Shown here piece by piece: positions 1 through 11,600 of a stretch of DNA of 64,000 nucleotides. Source of the DNA: Arabidopsis thaliana (lineage: Eukaryota; Streptophyta; Magnoliopsida; Brassicales; Brassicaceae); assembly GCF_000001735.4 (NCBI RefSeq), contig NC_003070.9:18151971-18215970 (forward strand). Direction: 5' to 3'. Under the pieces are notes generated by a model. It had not been told where the DNA came from. It did no database searches and was given only the letters and a program-made list of their open reading frames with translations. The translations under genes and the position numbers were made by a program. How positions within the stretch are numbered: position 1 is the stretch's first letter; the number at the start of each line of letters is the position of its first letter.

Positions 1-2
1 TT

Positions 3-1216
3 GCAAGCAGAGGTATTATCAGCAATGTGGTTGGCCATTGCCTTGCCTCTGATTTAAACGGTGAAGGATATATCTTCATGGGAAGTGATTTGGTTCCATC
101 ACACGGAATGACATGGGTTCCTATGCTTCACGATTCCCGCTTGTAAGTGCTTAACGAAAACCAGCCTAATCTGCGAAACCTAGCAGCTTAGAATCGCTTG
201 ATTGGATTCTTATCTGAATATATTCCCAAAAGCTTCAATCTTTGTCACTTGCATATATGCTAAGGTAATGTACATTTTTGGGTTCTTTCAGGGATGCTTA
301 TCAGATGCAAGTTACAAAGATGAGCTACGGGCAGGGTATGCTTAGCTTAGATGGGGAAAACGGAAGAGTAGGGAAAGTCTTATTTGACACAGGAAGTTCC
401 TATACATACTTCCCTAACCAGGCTTACTCCCAATTGGTCACATCAGTAAGTATTCAAATTCAGAAACTAAAATCAGCCTTTTTTAGATGAAGTTCTTCGG
501 GTCAATGGTGTTTTACTATTTTTGTTGGTGAAAGCTTCAAGAAGTTTCTGGTTTAGAACTAACACGCGATGATTCAGACGAAACACTGCCTATCTGCTGG
601 CGAGCCAAAACTAACTTCCCGTTTAGGTAATTTGAGAAAATTTGATCTTTTGTAAAACCATATTGATTTCTGTGGTGAAAGAAAGATCATATCTCTGAAG
701 AGTTATTTGTTTCGATAATATGCAGTTCCTTGTCGGATGTTAAGAAGTTCTTCAGACCAATAACTCTGCAAATAGGGAGCAAATGGTTGATCATATCAAG
801 AAAACTTTTGATTCAACCCGAGGATTACTTGATCATCAGCGTAAGCACTTTTTATAAGCTCTAACAATTGCAATTCTTCGATTTCGATTTGGCTTTATAT
901 ATATTCGAGTTTTGATGCAGAACAAAGGAAATGTCTGTCTTGGGATATTAGATGGAAGCAGTGTTCATGATGGTTCCACTATTATTCTTGGAGGTAAAAA
1001 TAACATTCTAGCTGTAAAACCCATAATTTTCTTATCTGAATAATCACAATTAAGTTGAAACTTATGAGATACATGTTTTGTTTTCTTATTGCAGATATCT
1101 CGATGCGTGGACACTTGATCGTGTACGACAATGTGAAACGGAGAATCGGATGGATGAAATCAGATTGCGTCCGGCCTCGTGAGATTGATCACAATGTACC
1201 TTTCTTTCAAGGCTGA
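3..1216 (+). CDS. APCB1: Aspartyl protease (A1 family), 3' part, probably APCB1
   Basis: The last 231 codons of a pepsin-like aspartyl protease; the 5' part lies outside the window. Exons by GT-AG and reading phase are 3-142, 292-445, 535-626, 726-840, 921-993 and 1095-1216 (TGA). Exon 1 has the family stretch NVVGHCLASD followed by GYIFMGSD. Exon 2 carries the second catalytic motif as LFDTGSSYTYFP, where the Asp is one of the two catalytic aspartates. The last exons give the usual C-terminal part (CLGILDGS, then IGWMKSDC). All joins keep frame, so the gene looks intact here. From memory it matches At1g49050, a protease reported to process the BAG6 co-chaperone. The family call is firm; the symbol rests on memory of locus order. 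Confidence 0.85.
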
Positions 1217-2077
1217 AGGAGCCATAATTCTTACATATGTGATATGTGTATAATTAACCTGACACATACACGCTTGTATAATAGTACTCGTGATTACATA
1301 TTGTGTAACATAAATTGTAAAAGACTAATCAAGTTTTGATCTGTAACATATCAATGCAATCATATTAATAATAAGACTATAATTAGATACTATAATTCAT
1401 ATATATTCTTAATGATTACAACTCCAGTTTCTAGCCCAAGTTGTCCGATTTGATGTTTGTGGAGGTCATGGTAGAAATTAAGAAAAAGGTGCAACCGCCC
1501 AAAGAGAGACTCAAGGGTGCCAGAAATGAAATCGTACGTCTACATAAAATATGATCAGGACTTAGAGATGGTTTTGGTTTGTAATCGTAGATCGAACTAT
1601 ATTATAGAGTAAGCGTGGTTTTTGTTTGGCATTATGAAAACTTTATTTACACATACTATTATGTTCTTCTAATTTAACTAGAACTTTAATAACATATCAA
1701 ACAAATTAATGGTAAGAATATTTATATGCTTTTCTGGATTACAAAATAGCAAAAATTTGATATCTCTAATTTTTGCAAACACTTTGAAGCCTATGATGAA
1801 AGAACTTTCTACATTTTTAGGTTTAAGGCTCAAAACTTCATATCACAGCCTCCACAAAGTCTGGATGCATGCATGGTATCAAAATTCCATATGTTGATGA
1901 GTGTTACAAATAGTTATATATGCGGTGAAATTAAATATTTCAATAGTTACAAAAACGAAAACTGATGATATTTTCTTTGCCTTTCTGAATGTCCATTGAC
2001 AAAATTCGTGTGTTAGCCTATATCTCTCATATTTCACTCGAGAATCTGCGTGTGCCCTTTGATTTATCAACGGCCAA
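1217..2077. other. Intergenic; no gene recognised
   Basis: AT-rich DNA holding the APCB1 3' UTR and the start of the region upstream of the F-box remnant. Short open frames here have no recognisable protein content. I see no RNA gene or repeat. Confidence 0.5.
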
Positions 2078-2489
2078 GATTCCATCCCAAGTGATCTCAT
2101 TAACGAGATATTCTTGAGATTGCCGGCAAAGTCAATCGCTAGGTTTTGTTGCGTGTCGAAGCTATGGGGTTACATGCTTTTCCATCCATATTTCACGGAG
2201 CTGTTCTTGACCAGGTCCTCCGCTTGGCCGCGTCTCTTATTAATCGTCGCACAATATCCTGAGTGGCTCTTCTTCTCATCGCCTCAGCCTAAGAAATTCA
2301 GAATCCGTATAATGAGAAGTCGTCTCATATACTAGCTGCCGATTTTCATATCAAAATCTCTGGAGACATATGTCGATACAGTCGTAGATTTAGCTATGCA
2401 TCTGGTTTGCTCTTTTTCCAAGGTATACAATTCTCAAAAGATGATGATAAGGATACAGTGCCTATGATATGTAATCCGGTCACAGGACA
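2078..2489 (+). pseudogene. F-box (FBA-type) pseudogene, 5' fragment
   Basis: Translation gives the typical Arabidopsis F-box opening: [20 protein letters not shown], then FCCVSKLW, later [10 protein letters not shown]. No start codon is in frame; a TGA at 2060-2062 closes the frame upstream. A one-base deletion near 2299-2302 shifts the frame, after which the family sequence resumes ([27 protein letters not shown]). The frame is cut at codon CAG by the CACTA insertion and continues at 11502. F-box proteins recruit substrates to SCF ubiquitin ligases; this copy cannot make one. It predates or decayed alongside the transposon insertion. Confidence 0.85.
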
Positions 2490-2552
2490 CACTACAAGAA
2501 AACTTGCCTATGATATGTAATCCGGTCACAGGACACACTACAAGAAAACTGT
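2461..2552 (+). repeat. 46-bp direct duplication of host flank plus CACTA left end
   Basis: Two copies with a 46-bp period (2461-2506 and 2507-2552). Each has about 26 bp of F-box sequence starting CCTATGATATGTAATCC, the ACA target site, and about 15 bp of the CACTA terminus. Because the unit spans the host-element junction, it arose after insertion, for example by replication slippage or repair. Confidence 0.9.
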
Positions 2553-2559
2553 TAAATAC

Positions 2560-3060
2560 CCACTACACCCGGCGATTACATACATAGTCGCTATATTTGG
2601 TGACTATTTGGCTACAATTATACGACTAATTTACAACTAACAAAAACATAGACGTTAGTTAGTCGCCAAATTACCACTGTAGAGGTGAGACGCCTTGGTA
2701 GTCGCTAAAGGGCGACTATTATATGACACTTCTTAATGAGTCGCCAAATGTAGTCGTAAATTAGTCGCTATTTTGCGATTAATATACGACACGTTGTAAT
2801 AGTCGTTAAATAGCGACTATTATATGACAACTGCGGCGTGTCATTAAATATAGTCGCAAAATAGACGTAATTTGCCGACTAATATACGACAGCTCGTAAT
2901 AGTCCTCTAAATAGCGACTATTGGATGACTACAACGGCGTGTCATTAAATATAGTCGCAAAATAGACGTAATTTTCGATTAAAAAAACATGTAATTCGTT
3001 TTGTAAGTTGTTGTACCTACTTTAAACGACTACACTATTTAGTCGTGTTTTAGTCGTGTT
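2560..3060. repeat. CACTA left subterminal repeat array
   Basis: Dense direct and inverted copies of AGTCGCTAAA / TAGCGACTAT-like motifs. A unit beginning GTGTCATTAAATATAGTCGC occurs at 2838 and 2939, about 101 bp apart. In CACTA elements such arrays are needed in cis for transposition and bind the TNPA-type protein. Confidence 0.8.
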
Positions 3061-3180
3061 CTCGTACAAAATATTCATTCACAACACAAACACAATACTA
3101 ATATTACCTTTAAAAAAAATAAACATTTTTGAAGAAAAAAAACGTTTAAAAATATATTTAGTTTTATTATTAGTCTTATA

Positions 3181-6100
3181 ATGGCGGGAAACTATAATTA
3201 TCCGAGTAGCGGTGGTTTTAATCGAGATTGGATGTACAAGAGGTTCGATGAAATGACGGGGAATTTGTCAGCAGAATACGTCGCAGGAGTGGAGGAGTTC
3301 TTGACATTTGCTAATAGCCAGCCTATAGTACAAAGTTGTCGAGGTAAATTCCATTGTCCTTGTGCTGTGTGCAAGAATAAAAAACATATCGTCTCGGGTA
3401 GAAAAGTTAGTAGTCATTTGTTTAGTCAAGGATTTATGCCAGATTATTATGTTTGGTATATGCATGGGGAAGATTTCAACATGAATGTAGGAACGAGTAA
3501 TTATGTAATTGATAGTACGTATCTAAGAGAGAATTATGAAAGTGTGGGTAATGTTGTAGAAGATCCATATGTGGATGTGGGTAATGTTGTAGAAGATCCA
3601 TATGTGGATATGGTGAACGATGCATTTCGTTATAACGTGGGGTTTGATGATAACTATCATCAAGACGGTACTAATCAGAATGTGGAGGAACCAGTACATA
3701 ACCATTCTAAAAAATTCTACGACTTGTTAGAAGGTGCTCAAAATCCATTGTACGATGGTTGTCGACAAGGCCAGTCTCAATTATCGTTAGCAGCTCGAGT
3801 CATGCAGAACAAGGCGGATCATAATATGAGTGAAAGATGTGTGGATTCGGTATATCAAATGTTGACAGATTTTTTACCAGAAGGAAACCAAGCTACTGAT
3901 TCGCATTACAAGACAGAAAAATTGATGTGCAATTTAGGCCTTCCTTATTATACAATTGATGTTTGTATTAACAATTGTATGATTTTCTGGAAGGAAGACG
4001 AAAAGGAAGATAAATGTCGGTTTTGTAGTGCTCAAAGATGGAAGCCTATGGATGACTACCGTCGAAGAACCAAAGTGCCATATAGTCGTATGCGGTATCT
4101 ACCTATTGGTGACCGATTGAAGAGAATGTATCAGAGCCACAAGACGGCAGCTGCAATGCGTTGGCATGCAGAGCACCAATCAAAAGAAGAAGAAATGAAT
4201 CATCCTTCAGATGCGGCGGAGTGGAGATATTTTCAAGAGCTACATCCCATGTTTGCCGAAGAACCCCGTAACGTTTATCTCGGATTATGTACCGATGGAT
4301 TCAATCCATTTGGCATGTCGCGAAATCATTCTTTGTGGCCTGTGATCCTGACTCCATACAATTTACCACCGGGTATGTGCATGAATATAGAGTACTTGTT
4401 TCTTACAATTTTGAATTCTGGGCCAAATCACCCGCGAGGTAGTCTCGATGTCTTCCTCCAACCTCTTATTGAGGAGCTAAAAGAGTTATGGTCTACTGGA
4501 ATCGATGCATATGATGTGTCTTTGAATCAAAATTTTAATCTAAAAGCAGTGTTGCTGTGGACGATAAGCGACTTTCCGGCGTACAGCATGTTATCAGGAT
4601 GGACAACCCACGGTAAACTGTCTTGTCCAATTTGCATGGAAAGTACTAACTCTTTTTATCTACCTAATGGAAGGAAGACGTGCTGGTTTGATTGTCACCG
4701 AAGATTTCTTTCTCATGGTCATCCATTACGGAAGAACAAAAAAGACTTCCGAAAAGGAAAAGACGCTTCTACCGAGTATCCACCTGAGTCTTTAACCGGT
4801 GAGCAAATTTATTACGAGCGGTTGTCTGGTGTAAATCCACCAAGAACCAAGGATGTTGGTGGCAACGGTCACGAAAAGAAGATGCCAGGCTATGGGAAGG
4901 AACATAATTGGCACAAGGAAAGCATATTATGGGAGCTTCCATATTGGAAGGATCTGAATCTCCGACATTGTATCGATGTGATGCATACAGAGAAGAATTT
5001 TTTGGATAACATAATGAATACTCTTATGAGCGTGAAGGGTAAATCAAAGGACAACATAATGGCAAGAATGGATATAGAACGATTTTGTTCTCGGCCTGAC
5101 TTACATATTGATAGTAAGAGAAAAGCTCCATTTCCAGCTTATACATTGACAAATGAAGCCAAAATGAGTTTATTGCAATGTGTTAAACATGCAATCAAAT
5201 TCCCTGATGGTTATTCGTCTGATTTGAGTAGTTGTGTTGATATGGAGAATGGGAAGTTATCAGGTATGAAGAGTCATGATTGCCATGTTTTTATGGAGCG
5301 ATTACTTCCATTTATCTTTGCAGAACTCCTCGACCGGAACGTTCACCTTGCATTATCAGGTAAAATAAGAATATAATTTACTCTTTATATCATATATGCA
5401 CTTGAGATGATGATTTTTTTTTTCCAGGGGTTGGCGCATTTTTTAGGGACTTATGTTCGAGAACTTTGCAGAAAAGTCACGTTCAAATTCTTAAGCAGAA
5501 CATTGTTTTGATCATATGCAACTTAGAGAAGATCTTCCCACCATCATTTTTTGATGTTATGGAGCACCTGCCTATACATCTCCCCTACGAAGCAGAATTG
5601 GGCGGTCCTGTCCAATATAGGTGGATGTATCCTTTTGAGAGGTTTTTCAAAAAGTTGAAAGGAAAAGCAAAAAATAAAAGATATGCAGCCGGATCAATTG
5701 TTGAGTCATATATCAATGACGAGATTTCTTATTTCTCAGAGCACTACTTTGCCGATGATATACAAACAAAATCAAGGTAACCATGAATTATCGATGTGAT
5801 GCAAGTTTTCAATGCGCAAAAATAACCATGAATTACCTCTTTTGGATCAGGTTAACAAGATTCAATGAGGGTGAAGTTCCTGTATATCATGTTCCTGGAG
5901 TACCTACTATATTTAGTTCTGTTGGTCGTCCAAGTGGAGAAATACGTGAAGTATGGCTATCAGAGGAAGACTATCAATGCGCACATGGATATGTTATACG
6001 GAATTGTGATTATTTTCAAGTAATTGAGAGGTATATAACAAAGTCATACTCCCATTTTAAGTTAATTATATAAATGTTTGTTTACTAACCCTTATATGTT

Positions 6101-7113
6101 GTTTTTGTCTTTATATAGTATGTTCGAAGATTTTCTTTCTATTAAATATCCAGGATTGAACGAAAAAGAACTCTTCGTGAAAAGAAACGAGGAATATCAT
6201 GTGTGGGTGAAAGATTATATATGTCTAAATAGTTTATAATATATATGATTTGCATTTATTTATTGTTATTCTTATCTCTATAATGATGTTTATTTCTAAA
6301 TTTGCATACAGGTTACATATTGGAACTCTAGTAATCCTTTTCCAACTTGGGTTCAAGAGATAGTCAATGGACCTTTGCACAAAGTCAAAACATGGCCAAT
6401 GTATTTTACAAGAGGCTATTTTTTTTCATACGCAGAGTCATGGAGCAGGACGTAAGACTTGTAACTATGGTGTATGTGTGAAAGGTGAAAATTATACGGA
6501 TGCATCTGACGCAGCAGATTTTTACGGCAACTTAACTGATATCATAGAACTTGAGTATGAGGGGGTGGTCAGTTTGAAAATCACACTTTTTAAATGTTCG
6601 TGGTATGACCCTAAGCTCGGAAGAGGTACTCGGAGGAGCAATAGTGGTGTTGTCGACGTTCTTTCATCGAGGAAATATAACAAATACGAACCCTTTATTT
6701 TAGGTACGTATGGTATATATATATGGTCATTTAGTTTTTCTAGTTCATATACAAATATCTAATTCTCTAAATATGGTGCATTTACAAACAGCATCTCAAG
6801 CGGAACAAGTGTGCTTTATTCCTATCCATACACGAAAAAACCAAAGCGGGAGTGGCTCAATGTTTTAAAAGTAAATCTAAGGGGAAACATATTAGAAGAA
6901 TATGAAAATAAAGACCCGAGTTTATTGCAAACAGAAAATGATGATGCTGTTTTAATAACAACAATAGAAGATCTTATACTCGACAATTTGACAATCAATC
7001 GCAACCCCATAAACCTCGATTTAGATGCTGGAGATGCTGATCCAGAAGATGAATTTCGATGTAATTTATCGTCTTCTGATGATGAAGAACAACAAGACGA
7101 AGAACAATATTAG
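3181..7113 (+). pseudogene. TNP2/TNPD-like CACTA transposase, probably broken
   Basis: Family: transposase tnp2 of En/Spm elements, which cuts at CACTA ends. Exons inferred: 3181-5359, 5428-5776, 5851-6030, 6119 to about 6206, 6312-6703 and 6792-7113. Exon 1 encodes the zinc-binding N-terminal part (CRGKFHCPCAVCKNKK, plus later Cys pairs) and the transposase core (LCTDGFNPFGMS, PYNLPPGMCM, LSCPICM, LRHCIDVMHTEKN). Later exons give WMYPFERFFKKLK, KTCNYGVCVKG and GVVDV. Two frame breaks appear: a run of eight T at 6419-6426, where seven would keep family frame, and a missing base near 6820-6825 in the segment corresponding to FIPYP..TKKPK. A short repeat (NVVEDPYVD twice) lies near residues 124-143. 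The breaks are judged from family comparison by eye; an unusual splice could hide one. Confidence 0.8.
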
Positions 7114-7299
7114 TTTTGTGTTTATGATATGTACTTAAGTTATTTCTAGTAATTATGATATGTACTTAAGTTATTTTGAAATACTATGCAAACATTTTTA
7201 AATTATTTTGAAAAACTATATTTGATTAAGTATGTTATGTTTATTTATATTTTTATTATAGATAATTACTATTTTTGAATATCTATGGCCCAAAAAAAC

Positions 7300-7577
7300 A
7301 CAAGGCCCAAACCCAATTATTAAAAATTAAATAAAGCGACTAATTTGTGACAATTTAGCGACTAACCATTGTATTGGGCCAAAATAACTCGAGGCCCAAA
7401 TAGGGTGACTAATTTGTGACAATTTAGCGACTATAACCATTCTATTGGGCCAAAATAACTCGAGGCCCAAATATGGCGACTAATTTGTGACAATTTAGCG
7501 ACTACATAAAAATTATTGGGCCAAAAATTTCGAGGCCCAAAATTGGTGACTAATATGTGACAATATAGCGACTAATG
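7300..7577. repeat. Internal 70-bp tandem array with GCGACTA and TGGGCC motifs
   Basis: Four copies with starts near 7336, 7405, 7476 and 7546 (period 69-71). Each holds GACTAATTTGTGACAATTTA followed by GCGACTA, then TTGGGCC and CGAGGCCC. The GCGACTA core is the same as in the element's subterminal arrays. The array lies between the two transposon genes, just upstream of the second, so it is a likely promoter region. Confidence 0.8.
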
Positions 7578-7934
7578 TTTAAATTTCGAGAACTTTTTAG
7601 GCCCAAACCCATTAGGCCCAATCCCTTTCAATGTCAAAACCCTAAGTTCCATCTCTTTCTCTTCGAAACATCCGCAGCCTTCTTCTTCGATTTCTCTCTT
7701 CCTCTTCGATTTCCTCTGCGAAACCCTAGCAAATTTCTCTCTTCCTCTTCGATTTTCCTCTTAATCTCTCTACCAAACATCTGCAGTCTTCTTCTTCTTC
7801 AATCTCTCTCTTCGATTTCCTCTTTGAAACCCTACCAAATCAATCTTTCCTCTTCGTTTTTCTCTTAAATCTCTTCTTCTTCTTCGATTTCATCGATTTG
7901 AACCTCTGTCTCATCTAGATCTCTCCTTAATATC

Positions 7935-10716
7935 ATGTTTGGGCGAGGAAAAAAGAAGCGAACCAGTCCTAACCTTGCTCAGAGAGCCTCCACATCCACG
8001 GCTGGTCGACGACCTCGTTCTCTTCCGTCCCAGTACGATTTCACGCCGGCAGCAGAACGGTCGCCTCAGCTACAGACGCCTGCATCAGAAGACGCCGGTC
8101 CTCCTTTACAGGCAACGGCAGCTCATGTTCGGAACTATCCGCCGCCTCTGCAGTTGTTCCAGCACTCTGGCAGTCGACAACCTGAAGTGCAAAGGTCTGC
8201 CTCCGTGGAAGTGCAGAACAATCCTGCAAATCAAGCCGCGACTACTCAGCAGGTTCCTCCGGCTCCTCAACAAGACCCTCCGCCTTCTCAGCAAGACCCT
8301 CCGCCTTCTGTAGTTCAAGAGTCTCGGGCTCACAGTCACCCATCCTCTCAAGGCAACAACTTCGAAGAATATCCACCTCTGTCGCCGGATCTCCAGGAGG
8401 ACACACTTCAATCCCTAAACGATCTTCTTATGTTGCCGGAGAGGGATAAGTTCGTCACCGTCCTCTCTCCCATTCCTCGACCGAATACCACCTGGTATGA
8501 TCTTCTTCTTCTCTTGTTTGTGATCCCATGTTGTGTTCAATTAGGGTTTAGTTGACTAATGAGCTTTGTGAGATTGATTAGATTAAGAAAATATCTGAAT
8601 TGATTCTTTGTTGTGTTGGTCTGAAAGTCCTTGATATTATAGATGTTACTTTGCAGCCACAATCTATTCTCATGTTTGAAGAGTCTTGTTGTGTTGGTCT
8701 TATTTTGTTGTTTGCGAGAACAAGTAGTTTAAGTTGTGTTTTGATCTTAGGGTTTAGTTGAGTAATGAGCTTTGTGAGATTGATTAGATTGAGAAAATGT
8801 CTGAAATGATTCTTTGTTGTGTCTCGTGTTGTGTTGGTCTGAAAGTCTGAAAGTTTTGTTCTTAGGATTTAAGTTATGTGTTTTGTTATTAGGGTTTAGT
8901 TGGGTAATGATCTTTGTGACGTGTTGTGTTGGTCTGAAAGTCTTTGATATTATAGATGTTACTTTGCAGCCACAATCTATTCTGTTGTTTGAAGAGTCTT
9001 GTTGTGTTGGTCTTATTTTGTTGTTTGCGAGAACATGTTTTGTTAAGTTGTGTTTTGATCTTAGGGTTTAGTTGAGTAATGAGCTTTGTGAGATTGATTA
9101 GATTGAGAAAATGTCTGAATTGATTCTTTGTTTTAGTCTCGTGTTGTGTTGGTCTTTGGTCTTTGATATTTTGATGTTCTTTGCAGCCACAATCTATTGC
9201 AATGTGTTTGAAGAGCCTTGTCGTCTAGGTCTCTACTCTACTTGTTGTTTGCGAGAACAACTGCTTGTGGCTGCAAAGTATCGTGTCTGTCATTGTGTAA
9301 GTTTAGTTCTAGATGATACTTTGCAGCCACAATCTATGTTCTGCTCTATATGATCTGTTTGTACTTTGCAGCCACAATTTATGTTTTCCTAGTCTTTGGT
9401 CTGATATTTAGATATTTTCTGCCATATATAACTGCTTGTTTTTCTTGTGTATGGAGGTTTACTCGGGACACAAACTCACGACTTGTTAGGAATATCACTA
9501 GAGTGTTTACAAACAAGTTTGATGGTCCCTACTACAGCTGGACATGTGTGCCTCAAGAGAGACAAGAGAAATACTTCCTCGAGTTTGCTGTTAAGTGTTC
9601 TTTCAGCCCTTCTTTTATATAGTTGATTACACTTCTTTTTTTTACTGACATTACCTTTTCTATTTGTAGAAAACACACCATTGGGATCCTTTGATCACAG
9701 GGACTGTTCAGTTTTACTTCAACGAGATCTGTTTAAGGCGAATGAAAGGCATGGTTAGCACTGTAAGAACTAGTCGAAAGAAACCTAAATGGATTGGGAA
9801 AACTCTATGGAAGGAAATGACTGCGTACTGGGACACTGAAGAAGCTCAGGAAAGAAGTCAAATCTATTCAAATGCCCGTATGTCTGACCGTAACGGTCTA
9901 GGTCCTCACATACACTTCTCAGGGTCTAAGTCATATCATCAAATCCGGGACGAATTGGTAAGTCTTCTCTCTGTTTACTCCTTTGCAACTTTAACTCGAT
10001 GTTTCAATGTACTTTTCTATGACTTGTTTTTTTTTTCATTACAGGAAGACCAATTGGGCAAAACTGTCAGTATTGGTGACGTTTTCATTAAAACACATAC
10101 AAAACCTGATGGGACGTATGTTGATCGAAAGGCAGAGAAGATTGCAGAGTTATATCAGAAGAATTTGCAGCTGAGGCAGTCTGAGCTCGAGGCTGAAGCT
10201 TCTGCTGTTTCAGATGGCACTTCGCGGGTACGGGAGCTCACAGCTGAGGAATGTACAACCATATTTCTTCAGGTAACGTTTTATGTTTCCCAATTTAGTG
10301 TTTTTGAGTTGTCTTTTTCAGTCTCTAATCTCAGCTTTTATCATACTATGCAGTCCACTGAGAGGGATTCAAGAGGCGTTCCTTATGGAGTAGGAAGCCT
10401 CAAAGAGTCTCTTGTCAATGGCAAGCGGAAGCAAGCAGGTGACTCAACTTCTTTTGTGGCTTTGCAAGAACAATTACTTGAAGCTCAACGCAAGATAGAA
10501 GAGCAGGTCTCTTACAATCAGAGGCGTGAAGCTGAGAATTCCCGAGCTGCAGATGAGCAGAAGAAGAAGCTTGAGCACTTGTCCTTAGTGGAGAAGTTTT
10601 TGCGCGAAAATGATCCTCGGTTCCTCAATTTCCTCGAATCTCATTCAGCTAAGGAGACAACCACAGATCCTATCTCACCCTCTCCAGCTGCCTCTCCCTC
10701 TTCATCTGCTTCATAG
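7935..10716 (+). CDS. TNPA-like protein of CACTA element (Ptta/En/Spm plant transposase family)
   Basis: Second gene of the transposon, in the family of TNPA-type proteins that bind subterminal repeats and help TNPD bring the ends together. Exons by splice phase: 7935-8494, 9457-9589, 9670-9957, 10045-10272 and 10354-10716 (TAG). The N-terminal 185 residues are Pro/Gln/Ser-rich with a repeated QQDPPPS. The conserved domain follows: NITRVFTNKFDGPYYSW, then HHWDPLITGTVQFYF, RTSRKKPKWIG, and ELYQKNLQLRQSELEAE. The C-terminus is a coiled coil (ALQEQLLEAQRKIEEQV) ending in a Ser/Pro tail. All joins are in frame and no breaks are seen, unlike the neighbouring transposase, so this gene may still be expressed. 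The start is the first ATG after the pyrimidine-rich leader. Confidence 0.85.
8495..9456 (+). repeat. Degenerate repeats filling intron 1 of the TNPA-like gene
   Basis: The 962-bp intron is built of degenerate repeats. TTTGCAGCCACAATCTAT-like units recur near 8650, 8960, 9180, 9320 and 9365, with longer blocks (TTAGGGTTTAGTTG and GTTGTGTTGGTCT) repeated at about 300-bp intervals. None contains convincing coding sequence. Confidence 0.75.
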
Positions 10717-10979
10717 GTCTGAATCTTAACTCCTTCCTCAAGACTCAATATCAAGGCTCAAAGTTTTTATATGTGTACTTGTGTTGCTTGTGCTTATGCT
10801 GAACAAAATTCTAAGTTGTAGTGAATCGAACATGTTTCTGTAATTTGGGTTTTGTACTTTTCTGAAATGACAATAAATTTGTTTTCATGCTTCTTGTATT
10901 GTGTTTATGCTTATTGTAAAGTTTTGTTTTCTCAGGAAGGTTTCAATCATTATAACAATCATATAGATGTTCTAATAAC

Positions 10980-11480
10980 AACAATAGTCGCAAATTTAGT
11001 CATCAAAAATGTAACCAAGCAGTCGTTTATTTATAACAATTCAGTCACAAAAATTTCCGACTAAATGCTATTTTAGTCGCAAATCAGTCTTAAAAATAGT
11101 GACAACGTAGTCGTAAATTTTAACGACTAATTACCAACAACGACTAAATAACCCTCAAGTTAATCGTTAATTTGTCGTCTAATAGTCGCTAAATTTAGTG
11201 ACAACGTAGTCGTAAATTTTAACGACTAATTTCCTACAACGACTAAATAACCCTCAAGTTAATCGTTAATTTGTCGTCTAATAGTCGCTAAATTTAACGA
11301 CTAAAATGTCACTAAAAAAGCGATTACCCAAACTTAGTCGTAACTTTGTCGCTCTTTTGCGACTAAAATACGATTACGTTATTTAGCGACTCTCGATTAG
11401 CGACTAATTTTAATAGTCGTTTATTTGTCGTAAATAGGAGTTTAACGACTACAGAGTGACTAATACTGTAGTCGGTAAAT
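10980..11480. repeat. CACTA right subterminal repeat array
   Basis: Inverted and direct GCGACTA-type motifs mirror the left end. It includes a 99-bp tandem duplication: GTGACAACGTAGTCG begins at 11099 and again at 11198, followed by AACGACTAAATAACCC and ATCGTTAATTTGTCG in both copies. Confidence 0.8.
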
Positions 11481-11498
11481 GGCAATTTTCTTGTAGTG

Positions 11499-11600
11499 AC
11501 AGTATGCAATTTTACCTAAACTGCGTAGTGCGTATGTTCGTAGATTGGGTAAGCTTTTTAGGGTTTGATCCGATTGGTAAGCAATTCAAGGTATTGTAAT
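11499..11600 (+). pseudogene. F-box pseudogene, 3' fragment beyond the transposon
   Basis: Joining the sequence before the element (ending in CNPVTG) to 11499 onward, with one copy of the ACA target duplication, restores QYAILPKLRSAYVRR in frame, the expected F-box-associated continuation. A second frameshift follows near 11558: the family sequence FDPIGKQFKVL is readable in another frame up to a TAA. No family similarity is seen beyond about 11600. Confidence 0.8.

Larger units (their letters stand above)
2536..11498 (+). mobile_element. CACTA (En/Spm-like) DNA transposon, about 8.96 kb
   Basis: The left end reads CACTACAAGAAAACTG and the right end, reverse-complemented, CACTACAAGAAAATTGCC. 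Both abut a 3-bp ACA target duplication (2533-2535 and 11499-11501), as expected for CACTA elements. Subterminal regions (about 2560-3060 and 10980-11480) are packed with both orientations of a GCGACTA/TAGTCGC motif, the kind of site bound by TNPA-type proteins. Two plus-strand genes lie inside: a TNP2/TNPD-like transposase and a TNPA-like protein. It sits in an F-box pseudogene. A duplicated copy of the left end is at 2490-2506, so a longer element from 2490 is possible. The transposase appears frameshifted, so the copy is probably not autonomous. Confidence 0.9.

Noticed and set aside
7300..7577. Regularly spaced repeats that might suggest a CRISPR-like array
   Set aside because: The genome is a plant, and the whole 70-bp unit is repeated, not short repeats with unique spacers.
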